In this document: one piece after another, positions 1 through 11,264 of the stretch
How positions within the stretch are numbered: the first letter of the stretch is position 1
Layout: each line of letters starts with the position of its first letter
Origin: Tremella fuciformis
Lineage: Eukaryota > Basidiomycota > Tremellomycetes > Tremellales > Tremellaceae
Assembly (NCBI GenBank): GCA_032768795.1
Contig: CP136491.1
Span: forward strand, 3,040,501 to 3,104,500
Direction: 5' to 3'
DNA: 64,000 nucleotides
Notes under the pieces: model-generated
What the model was told of the DNA's origin: nothing
Database searches by the model: none
The model's input: only the letters and a program-made list of their open reading frames with translations
Position numbers and translations under genes: made by a program

Positions 1-10
1 GTCCAGCACG

Positions 11-2735
11 ATGACCTCGTCGCAGGCCGACGCCGGGCATCACCTCGCGCCCCCTTTCCCGCCCTACCTCCAGCCGTCCGCCCGACAGGGATCGTACCAC
101 TCCCAGCGCTCCGCCCGATCCCAGCACTCGCACCGCTCGTCCCATCCCCACCCGCAGCATCGGGAGTATGTCCCCGCCGCCCCGGAGGTGGTGGCCGCCT
201 CGGACCTCGACCAAGAGGCGTATGACATCCGCGAGCGGTTCGACGACGCCGCGCAGCCCGATCCTCTGCCTGACGAAGTGTCGCCTGGCGACGAGGAGGT
301 GCAGCAGCGGCCCGGGTGGCGCCGCCCGCACCCGAATTGGATCCTGCCGTTTGTGCTTGTCACAGCGACCGCCCTGGGCATGTGCATGGCCCCCCGCTCC
401 GAGCTGTTCATCAACCTCGCCTGTCTTGCCCATCCCCCTCAGCAGCACAAGGGCCTCGACCTCTCCGCCGGCAGCGCTGCGCTCGCCCACTTCGAGGCGG
501 CGCCGGCGCTGGCGCTGCATGATGAGTTGTCGGCCTCGACGCCGCCCAAGCCCGCGTTGTCTGTCGCGGACGAGTGGTTCATCCGCCTCCAGAGGGAGAT
601 ATACGAGTACAGGTTCCACCACAAGGCCCTGCATGGCAACTCGACCTCCAGCGCTCCGTCGGTCACCGCCTTCCCCACCGAGCCCCTGCCTGCCCCTCCG
701 TACCCTACTGGTCAGGCCCCTGTCGAGTTCCCTCAGGAGCCGCCGGCCAGAGGCGGCGACAATGACGAGCCGTCCAGCCAGGGGCCGCCGTATCAGGAGA
801 TCGACCCCAACCTCTGCAAGCATGATCCCAAGGTCCAAGCTGCAGCCGCCAGAATCACCATGAGTGAGGCGCCCGCCAGTTGTTGTCGTGAAGGCGTGGC
901 TTACGGGCAGTTATGACCCTCACCATGGGCACGCTCGCCGCGCTGACCACCGGCTTCTGGGGTCAGACGTCTGACCGTATCGGCCGCACAAAGGTCATGA
1001 GCGTAGTGTCTCTCGGAATATTCATCAAGTCTGTCCCACCACGGTTGCTCGCGGGCCAAGCTGACAGAGCAGCGACCTCAACTTTGTGCTGGTGGCGTCC
1101 TTCCCACACCTCGCACCCGGCGGCTACAGAGCCTTGCTCATCGGCCCTACTATCGATGGACTGCTCGGCGGCTTCTCCACTTTGCAAGCGACATTCCACG
1201 CCTATACATCCGATGTCACGCCCGATGGCTCGCGACAGGCCGTGTTTGCCAGACTCATGGGCGTCATCATGACCGGCTTTGCGCTCGGTCCCATCCTCGG
1301 GACATATGCCATCAACATGACCGGCAACATGTGGGTATTGCATCGAGTCCCCGCCACCCCAGGCTGACTCTCAGTATGACCCCGTTCTACATCTCAGCAG
1401 CGGCCGCGGCTCTCTGGGTGCCGGTCTATCTGTTTGTCCTCCCCGAGTCGCTCTCGTCCGAGGCTAGGCAGGAACTCAAATCCCTGCGCAAAGACGCCAG
1501 AGCGCGCTCGGCGGCCAAGGACGCGCTTGACCGAGAATGGGAAGCTGCGACACCGGCTCTCATGGAAGACGAGATGGATCCCCTTCTCGCCTCGCCCCAA
1601 GCGGGAACTTCGGGCTGGGCATCTCTTGCTGGCGCAACTCAAGCTGGATATCACTCGAAGCGCAGGAAGCGGCTCGCTGGTAATTTCAGACGACTCCTTA
1701 GGCGCGTGTTCTCTTTTGCGCGGCCGCTCGGGATCTTCCTTCCGCGTGAGCGGGAGGAGGGCCGTGGCAAGGACTGGAGCTTGACATTGACTGGCCTGGC
1801 CATGTTCTTGGGCTCGATCCTATTTGTGAGCTGCTCGGATCCTTCCCACTCTGATGCCTAACGAGCAGGGTTTGCTCGGTGTCAAGACTCAGTTCACCTT
1901 TTACGCATACGGCTGGACATCAGCAGAGGTCAGTGACATCCTCGTGAGCCATAGTGTCAGGGCTGACCATCATCAGCTCGGTCCGTATATCTCGCTCACG
2001 GCCGTGTTCAGGACCTTTGTCCTTCTTGCCGTCATTCCAGGTTCGTATGCATGCAAGAGAAGAGCTCAAGGCTGACGAGCAGGCATCATGCATTATGTCA
2101 AGCCGCATTTTGCACCGCCTGAGGCCAGCGAGTCAGCCATCAGCTTCGCCACTGATGCATCTGGCCATGCCAAATCGGACAACGCTTCGAACGCCGGTTC
2201 GTCTGGCACCAGCACGCCTCACATCGTGTTGCCCAGAGTCGCACCGAAATCAGCGATCCTCGATCTGTGGACATACCGCATCTCGCTTGCGATCGACATG
2301 ACCTTTTACGCCCTGCTCGCCACCAATCCGTCGCCGGTGGCTTTCGTCTTGCTCTCAGTCGGCCTGACCCTCGGATCTGGTAGTGCGCCGGCGGCCAACT
2401 CCCTCGCATTGTCCCTCGTGCCCTCTTCCCAAGAGACCGGGAGGCTGTTTGGTGCCCTGTCCGTGTTGAGCGCCTTAGGAACCACCCTCCTTGGACCCCT
2501 GATCTTTGGCTCAATTTACGCGAGCACTGTCGGATGGTACGCACCGACGATCTTTGCCGTGGCATCTGGGATCCTCGTCGTTGCGCTAGGACTCATCTGT
2601 TGTATTCGACTGCCTGGTCATGGCAAGAGCGACGTGGAGTCTGCGGGCAAGGCCAAGGCCAGGGAGCGGGGAAGGAGCAGGAAGGTCAAGCGCACGAGCA
2701 TGTCCAGTCGGGGGTCGCAGGGGCAGGTGATCTGA
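11..2735 (+). CDS. Major facilitator superfamily transporter
   Basis: Membrane transporter of unknown substrate. Proposed exons are 11-863, 911-1028, 1073-1330, 1375-1825, 1869-1928, 1977-2040 and 2083-2735 (818 aa, sum in frame). The N-terminus (about 110 aa) is hydrophilic and rich in His, Ser and Pro. TM1 follows (WILPFVLVTATALGMCMA), then a long Pro-rich loop. The MFS A-motif appears as GFWGQTSDRIGRTKV after intron 1, and further hydrophobic segments follow to the end. The long loop between TM1 and TM2 and a second hydrophilic insert near residues 430-520 resemble fungal tetracycline-resistance-like MFS proteins. All introns are 41-48 nt. The ATG at position 11 is only ten bases from the window edge, so an upstream exon or start cannot be excluded. 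MFS membership is secure; the substrate is not inferable. Confidence 0.85.
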
Positions 2736-3395
2736 GGATGGCATAGCGCTTGACACGTGCTGACGACGTGAGAGAGACGAGAAGTAGACCTATTTTGTAT
2801 CGCACACGATATACGATGCTATGTACGATGAATCATTTTGTTGTGTGGAGATGATGGTGCCGTAATTGTGATCTTTGATCAGGGTCTGATTAAAGTTGGC
2901 TGGTAACTAGTTGAGGAGGCAGAGCAAGGGAGGATGGGCAACCGCTTGGCCGGGTACTCGTAACTAGTTGACTACAGAGTCAGTAATCGTTCATCATCAT
3001 CATCGACCTTGCTCCTCTCTGGAACGAACAAACACACAGACGCGCCAGCTGTGTCAGTCTCGGTCATCCGACACCTGGCCCCTTGCCCCAAGTGCCGTGT
3101 CCATCAGCCAGAGCGCGTTGATGCAGCCAGCGGCCGACGATTAGGGGTGCGGATCACGACATCTTCCAGTCAGCCTTGTCGGTGGTGGTGGTGGTGGTGA
3201 CTAGCCTGTATTTGGTCTCATCTACCATCACTGTGCCTCTCGACACCATCTCAAAGGCAGGTTGACACCACACGATACTCGTACCTCCTTTGACATCTCT
3301 CTCTCGTGTCATTCCCCCGCACGTGCACAAAGCCGACTCCGACAAGGGAACGAACGCACCCTTTCTTTCACAGCGTTCATCCTTCTCCAGGCTCC
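2736..3395. other. Intergenic: 3' end of MFS gene and cyclase promoter/5' leader
   Basis: No coding signal is seen. AT-rich sequence follows the MFS stop (around 2780-2900) and probably holds the 3' UTR. A short GGT trinucleotide run lies at about 3180-3199. A pyrimidine-rich stretch with CTCTCTC precedes the cyclase ATG and is probably leader sequence. Confidence 0.5.
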
Positions 3396-6300
3396 ATGTC
3401 GTTCTTCCGCCGAGGGACGCACGATGTCGCCCACCACCATGCAGCCCCCCTCTCGGCCGACGCACAATCGCAGCAGCGGAAATCGATAGGCAATCCGCTG
3501 TTGCCGCCCATGCCGGAAGACGAGCCCGCCGCGTCTTACGGCCTCGCCGGCTCGACAGCCTCCAGTCCGACGCGTGACCGAGACCGATCCTCGCCCCGAC
3601 TTCTGAGACAGGTGTCGCCAAATGGCTCGACGGCCACCGCGTCCACGGCGGCGCTGGGCCAATCGCCCGAACGGCGAAAACGACACCTCCCCCCGCCGGG
3701 TGATCTGCTGCACGCGCGCTTGCCCCCCTCATCTGCCTTTGACTTTCCGGACCTCCCTGCGAGATCTATTACCACCGCCGCCAGTAGTAACGCAGAAGGG
3801 AGCAGCGCGCCGCTGGACAGGGGAGAGAGCTCGAGCAGCACCCGCCGGACCCGCTCTCCTGGCTCCTCACCGCGCTCGGCGCGATCGGAACGCCTGGCGT
3901 CCCCAGCCCGGTCACCGCGCCTCGCACAGGGGCCCGCCTCGCCCCGACTGGCACAGAGCCCCAGCTCGCCCGACGGCAGGAAGAGGCACTCGCCCCGGAC
4001 GCGCGTGGGCACGTCGGGAGCGCGCATGGAGACCAACGAAGAGGCGGACAAGCGCCGGCGGACCACCTCGGCACCGCAGCCAGATCGTGCGGACCGCACA
4101 AAGACCTCTCCCCTCGCCAAGCGTCTCGGGGAGGAGCCGCCCTTCATGCTGCCCCACCCGTCGCGCACCGACGATACGTCGCAGACGTACCCCGGGGTCG
4201 TGATCGGTGCCTTTGCCGACGGCCAAGGTGCGAGTGATATGGGGTTTGGGGAGATTGGAGGTGGCTTCGACGCAGACATGGGGGATATACTCGACCCTGC
4301 TGCTGCGCGAGGCAGCGAACGCGCCGGATCGACATCTGGACAGGCGGGCGCCAACATCGCACCGTGGCTGATGGAGGATCCGGCCCCGGCAATGGGTCGC
4401 ACGTCTCCTTCGAGCATGGAAGACAAGTATGCGAAGAAGGTCGCGCAGGATGCGCGCAGTGAAGAGTACCTGCGCGTCCAGGCCCTCGCGCAGGCCCAGG
4501 GCAAGAAGCACTCCATGCAGGTCCTCAATCATTTCTCTTCGGTGCCCAGCTTGCCAAAGATACGGCGACAGGGTACGGTCGATCCCATATTGGAGATGCC
4601 CAGCTCGACAGCGAGTTCGCGTAGCGGCAGCCATCCGAGCATCTTCCCTTATCCACAGCAGGACCCCACGGCTGCCGAATCAGCGAGTACTTCGCGCGAT
4701 AGTGTGCACACGCTCTCGGCATTTCAGAAGAACAGATCGAGCCCCACGTCTGACCAGCCCGCAATCGTCCCGTCGCAGCAGCGAAGCAGTAATGCCAGTA
4801 GGATCAACCGACTCGGCAGCACCGTCAGCAACGTCAGTGGGACGGGCAGTGTCGGCAGCGAGAAGAAGCGCGGATTCTTGGGAGGCTTCCTCAAGCGAAA
4901 AGCAACGGGTGCCTGTCAGTCGCCCTCCCACATCGTCTCGCTCAGTGGTGCTGACTCGCAGCTATCCCCGGCATGGACTTTAACCCCGATGGGTCACATC
5001 GAGGGTCTGCCTCTGGCTCGACCGGGTCGAGAATGTCCACCTCGACCTCTTACGGCTCGCTCAACTCCAAGGGCGCGTCCAATGCCAACGATCCCTTCGA
5101 TAGGCTGGCCATGAATCAGCATGGCTTCGCCACGGATGCACTCATCTCCCCTCTCCATGAGATGGGCGAGCCCGAGTTCATGCTAGACATGAATCTCGAC
5201 GACATGGAGGGTATCGTGGATCCCACTTTGGCGAATGCACCCGCGGCTCAGCCGGTCCGCATACCACCGGTGGGCTCAACAGGCTCGGGTGGGTCTGTGT
5301 CTGGGCCAGCGGAACCCAGCAATTCTATGCTGTTGCAGGACGCCTTGCACCATACCGGTTCTCAGTCCGGCATGTCAGGCTCGCAAGGATCCAGTGGATC
5401 GGGGTCAGACCCCAGCCAACAGACACCTGGAGGGCGCTCAGTTTTATCTGAAGCGGATCGAGGTGGAACGTCGCCATTCGGGGCCAAGAACCCGTTTCAG
5501 TCTTCGGCAACCGGCTCGTCCAACGGCTCCATCGATTCGAAACCCCGTACCCCGCCCTCGCCCTATAATCTGTCTCCGAAACACTCTTTACCGGCCTCCA
5601 CTCAGCCTCGACGCCCGAGTCAGCTTCGAAATGTCAAAATGGGATCCATTGATTCGGACAACTCGTATGACTCGTCGAGCTTGCAGCCCCTTACGCCGGC
5701 TTGGGTGACAAATGCGCCTGCCCACCCGACCGTCTTCAACGATCCCTTCGGCTCGTCCGCCAGCCGGCCCGGGACCTCTGGATCGGTCTCAACTCAGCTG
5801 ACGGGGCGCTCAGGCTCTCAAACGCCCTACGCCAACAGGCAAGATGGATCGTTCTCATCTGAACCTGGCAACACGCTTGGCATGTCAACTGGCGGTCTCG
5901 CTCCGGCGCCAGTAGTCACCGGAGCCGCGGCATGGGCGGCGCCCGAGTCATGGGGCGTGGAGGGGGACGAGGAGCCTGAAGACGGTGAAGAGACCACTTC
6001 CAGCGACGATGATGAGGAATGGGCCGATGACGGTGATCAGATGCCGGAGGTCGCCGAGAATGACAGTCGACTGCTCAGTGTCGATAGTGGCAAGGCTGGC
6101 GCGGCTCCACCTTTCGGCTTCAAGAGCGGGATGGTCAATGGGAAGCCGACTCGTGGTCGTCCTGGGACAAAGGGCAGTATGGGAGGCAGGACAAGGACCA
6201 GCGCAGGCGGGAGGACATCGACAGGCAGACCGAGGAGTTCTGGAAGGCCCGGAACGAGCGGGAGTGCCGTTTTGAGTGCTGCACCTGTGAGCCGAGCGGA

Positions 6301-9300
6301 TCACCGGTTGGACATTGAGCTGATAGTATAGCACAAGATCCGGATTTACCGCGCCGATGGGTCTTACAGTGTCATGCCATTCCCCTTGCTCACCTCGACT
6401 GCGGAAATCCTCAACGTCCTCACAGCAAACGACGCAGCTCCAGGCAAAAAGGGCTCCACGACCATGCGGCTATATCTTCGTGAGCGTGGACAGGACAGGC
6501 AGCTGCAGCCGTCGGAAAAGCCTGTGGCCATTCAAACTCGACGATTGCTGCAGGCAGGGTTCACCGAAGCGGAACATCTCGAAGAGCTGGGCAAGGCGGA
6601 CTTGTCTATCCTCTGCAGATTCATCTATCAGACCCCGATCCTGCCCGTCATGCGTCCCGTAAGTAGTCGGCGGGGTCATTGTGAACGAAGGCTTACAACA
6701 CAGGATGAGGAAAGTTTGTACGAGTCGTTTGAGATGATCGACCTCTCCGGCAGGGATCTGCAGACCATCCCTATCTTTGTGCATATGCACGCTCACAACC
6801 TTGTCATACTCAACGTTTCGCGAAATCCGATGTCAGATCTTCCACTCGACTTTATCCAAGCTGCGACAGGTCTGAAAGAGCTGCGAATGACGAATATGGC
6901 TCTCAGACGTATCCCCGCGTCTTTGCGTGCGTCCGAAACGCTCGCTCGCCTTGACGTATCTTGTAACCGCATTGCCGATCTCGAATCAACTCCACTGCAC
7001 GAAATCGCATCCTTGGTCGCCATCAAGCTGCAGAACAACAAGCTCGCATCGATTCCCGGCTATTTTGCGCAGATGCAGTCGCTCAAATACCTCAACATAT
7101 CGAACAACAAGTTTGAGAGCTTCCCAACCGTGGTGTGCGAGATGTCCAACCTCGTCGACCTGGACATTTCTTTCAACAACATTGCCGAACTACCCTCGGA
7201 AATGAGCAATCTGAAGAGTTTGGAGCGATTAATGGTCTTCGGTAACGAATTGACGTCCTTCCCGAAATCTTTCTCCACGCTAGCCAATCTGCGCATCCTC
7301 GACGTCCGGCGCAACAAATTAACCGACCTGACTTCGGTCTATGCTTTACCGAATCTGTCAGAGCTCCAAGCCGACTTCAATAACCTCGTCACTCTCGATG
7401 CGCAGATCGGAGCAAAGGTCCGTCAATTCAGCGTGGCGAACAATTCGATCACACGTTTCACTCTGGCGGCATTGCCGAACATGGCAGCGCGCAGCTACGC
7501 CTTGACTCACCTCAATCTGTCGCACGGCAAGATATCCAGCTTGGCAGACGATGCCCTCAGTGGTCTCGTCAATCTGGTGGACCTGAATCTCGACTTCAAC
7601 CAGTTTACGCGCCTTCCGTCGGTAGAAAACCTCGTCAATCTGGAATCTTTCACTTGTACCGACAACTTGCTCAATTCGCTTCCTTCAGGGTGGGCGCGTC
7701 TGCAAAAGCTCCACACGATCAATGTCCACAACAATAATCTTCGTGAGATCTCAGGAGAGATCTGGGGCTGTAGCTCCCTTCGCAACTCGAATTACAGCTC
7801 GAATTTGCTCGAATCAGGCCCAACGCCTCCCTCAAACTTGATCGAGCTGATGGGCGTCGAAGCCGCCGCTATCTGCGATGCAAACATGGCCCCGTATGGT
7901 GGCTTGAACGGCATCGCAAGGCCTCCTGGAGCATACATCCTCGAACGATTGTACGTGGCGGACAATCAATTGAGCAGCGAGGTGATGCACCTTATCGCCG
8001 AGCTCTCGGGGTTGAAAGTTCTCAACGTGTCGTTCAACGACATTCAGGAGATACCGCCGGGGACCGTGAGCAAGTTGACGAATTTGCAAGAGCTTTACCT
8101 TTCGGGCTGCAAGCTCACATCGCTACCGTCCGAGGATCTGGAAAAGCTGCAGAATCTACAGGTTCTGCATCTGAACGGCAACAAGCTGCAGACATTGCCT
8201 TCGGAGCTTGGAGCCATCAAAAGCCTGCGCCACCTCGATGTCGGCTCGAACGTCCTGAAGTACAATATCGCCAATTGGCCCTATGATTGGAACTGGAACT
8301 GGAACACGTCCTTGCGATACCTCAATCTGTCTGGCAATAAGCGGCTGGAGATCAAGCCCACCTCGGCGCAGGACATGTCGCATGCTTCTTCTTTGCGCAA
8401 GGAGCTATCCGATTTCACCGCCCTGACGGAGCTGCGAGTGCTCGGTCTCATGGATGTGACACTGCGAATCCCCTCTTTACCTGACGAGAGTGATGCGAAA
8501 CGAGTCCGGACGTCTTTCAGCGACATCAACAACATGGCGTACGGCATCTCCGATATGCTCGGCAAGATCGAGCATCTAGCCATGTTCGATATGGTGGTAC
8601 CGAACTTTCGCGGGAGGGAGACTGAATGTCTTTTCGGCATGTTCGGAAGGGCAGCGCCGATCAACCCATCCGGGACCATCCCGAAATACTTGCAGGACAC
8701 CTTCGCTCAACGTCTGAACGAGCAGCTTGAGGGTCTACAACAGGACGAGTCCCCGGCTACGGCTCTACGTCGCACGTTCTTGGACACCAATCGGAATGCG
8801 TTTGACTTTGTCGTGGCCAAGTCAGACGCGAGGAAAGAGTCGAATGCCTCATTTATATCGACAGACACGACCCTGGCTCCGTGGTCGACCACGACTGGGG
8901 CCCAATTCAGGACTGGCTCGTCTGGGGCCGTGGTATACCTTGTTGATCGTACACTGCATGTCGGGAACGTCGGCGATACTCTGGTGGTGTTGTCTCGCAA
9001 GGGAGAAGCCGAGCTGCTATCGAAGCACCACGATCCCACGGACCGAGAGGAGACAGCTCGAATCCGTCGAGCCGAGGCGTGGGTATCGACGAAAGGGTAC
9101 GTCAACGATGACAAAGAGATGGACATCTCCCGGGCTTGGGGTTACTGGTCGCATTTCCCGGCTGTCAATGCGTCGCCGGAAATACGCACGAGGCAGCTCC
9201 AAGAATCCGACGAATTCGTCATCATCGGCAATCACGCGCTATGGAGGTATTGCTCCTACCAGACGGCTGTGGACATTGCCCGCACAGAACGGCACGACCC

Positions 9301-10895
9301 CATGATGGCGGCTCAGAAGTTGCGAGACTTTGCCATATCCTATGGGGCTGACGGTTCCGTCATGGTCATGGTCGTCAACATCTCTGACCTGTTCTTTGGG
9401 CGAGGCGGACGATCCAGAGGCATGGGCTCTGGCTCCCTCGCGCCCGGTGTCGGACCAAGCGGCGTGGATGAGTACACGTCGAATGTCAAGCGAGCCATCC
9501 GGAGGCGGTATGAGGAGGTCGGGGATCGCACTCTCAACCGCCTGCAACAAGAGATCGAGCCTCCTCAAGGTCAGGTTGCCATTGTCTTCACGGATATCGT
9601 CAACTCAACCCATTTATGGGAGACGAATCCAGGCATGCCTACGGCGATCAAGATGCACCATAACCTCATGCGCCGACAGCTACGTCTTGACGGTGGCTAC
9701 GAGGTTAAAACAGAAGGCGACTCTTTCATGGTGTCTTTCCAGACCATCACGGCCGCCATCTTGTGGTGCTTCAACTGTCAAATTGGTCTCCTGCAACAGG
9801 AATGGCCGCGAGAGCTGCTGGAGTGCCCCGATGGAGAAGTGGAGTATGATTCAGAGGGTATCCTCGTCCAGCGAGGTCTGCGGGTCCGCATGGGAGTGCA
9901 CTGGGGCGCTCCGCAGTGTGAGCGAGATCCGATCACAAGGCGCATGGATTATTACGGGCCTATGGTCAATCGCGCGGCGCGAATCAACGCCAGTGCCGAC
10001 GGCGGCCAACTGATGGCGAGTCAGGATGTCATCAACGAGATCGAAGCTCTCAGCGAGTATTTACACAGCCTGGACGAGCAAGCCCTGAGCGATCTCCCGC
10101 CAGAACTCAAGAGAGAAGTGCAGGAACTGAGGCGGATTGGTATCGAGATGCGAGATATGGGGGAGAGGAAGCTGAAAGGCCTCGAAGGTTAGTGGATCCC
10201 CGGTTGTCAGCGCACCGCTAACGTACAGTGCCTGAGAAGCTGCATCTGTTGTACGCTAAAGGTCTCGCTGGTCGGTTCGAGATCAACGGCGAGCTGCGTG
10301 CATCCGTCGAGGTTGGCGACCAGCGGCCAGCAGAAGAGCTCGCGAGGCAGATCGACATCGACGAGGTACGAGAGCTGTCCAGCATCGTGCTGCGCCTCGA
10401 GGCGATCTCGGGTCTCGGCTCCGCCATTTCCATGCAGCCCGTCATCCAGGGCTCGCCTGCGGATCCCCGAGGCCCAGGCCCGGCTTCGCCACGATCACCA
10501 CAGCCTGCCAACGACCCTATGGTCCTAAGTGAGCCGATCAGATCGGCAAGGGACCTCACCTCGCCGCAGAAGAAGCGGCCTACCCCGGCTCCGGCGTCGG
10601 CTCCAAAGATGATCATGCCGCTCGCACCCCCGCATCTCGGCCCGCGGATCGCAGAGGACATGACGGACGAAGAGCTGTCTGTGATCATCGATTCCCTGAC
10701 TACCCGACTGGAAAACACGTTGTCTACCATTGTACGTCCTGCCGTATCAGACGAGCGAGACCTTGGCTGACGGAGCAGTACTTGAAACACTTGGGTAATT
10801 TCTCCAATGTCCTCGCGGCGCTCGAGCACGCCACGAAAATCGACCCGAAATTAATCGTACACGCCATGGCCCTGATGAATAGCTCGGGGCTGTAA
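3396..10895 (+). CDS. CAC1: Adenylate cyclase (fungal, RA-LRR-PP2C-cyclase)
   Basis: Makes cAMP from ATP downstream of G-protein/Ras signalling. Exons are 3396-4908, 4962-6286, 6332-6658, 6704-10187, 10229-10731 and 10779-10895 (2422 aa). About 940 residues of Ser/Pro-rich disordered sequence come first. An RA-like region starts at HKIRIYRADGSYSV (about residue 947). A long leucine-rich repeat array covers about 1065-1640, a PP2C-like domain about 1660-1955, and a class III cyclase domain about 2010-2190 with metal-binding Asp residues in VAIVFTDIVNSTHLW and KTEGDSFMVSF. The conserved C-terminal region ends in a short last exon. The third intron (6659-6703) is 45 nt, in frame and stop-free, so simple ORF callers would translate it. 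The ATG at 3396 (MSFFRRG) is the first in frame. The domain order and length match Cryptococcus Cac1 and yeast Cyr1. Confidence 0.97.
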
Positions 10896-11264
10896 GCCAA
10901 GTATAATGCGACGCGCTTGTGATCTGGGATCTGTCGAATTATTATCCTCCTATCTTGCTTGCATGTATCTGTAGGACACGACGAGCATTTACGCATGTGA
11001 TTCATTGTTTGATTGCATTCATGCAGTGTGGCGCGCAAGCGATGCAGTCGGGTCCAGCCGCCTCAGGGCCGCCGCACGGACCGCCTATAAACCCGTCAAA
11101 GTCGAATATAATTGGAGGAGAGATAGAAAGACAACCAGGATAGTGATGGGAGACCGAAAAAAACGTTAAGCAGGCGTGAAACACATCTAAGAGTACTTGG
11201 ACTTAGGACAAGGACATGCGGGATCGATCGGTCGCGCGGGGTCTGCGGGCCAATCCATGGCCCA
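10896..11264. other. Convergent intergenic region
   Basis: This is the shared 3' flank of the cyclase (+) and the Zn2Cys6 regulator (-). It is AT-richer than its surroundings and has ATG/CAT-rich runs near 10,960-11,040. No gene is seen. Confidence 0.5.

Noticed and set aside
3536..4528. 330-codon minus-strand ORF opposite the cyclase N-terminus
   Set aside because: It is the shadow of a Ser/Pro-rich coding exon and shows no domain.
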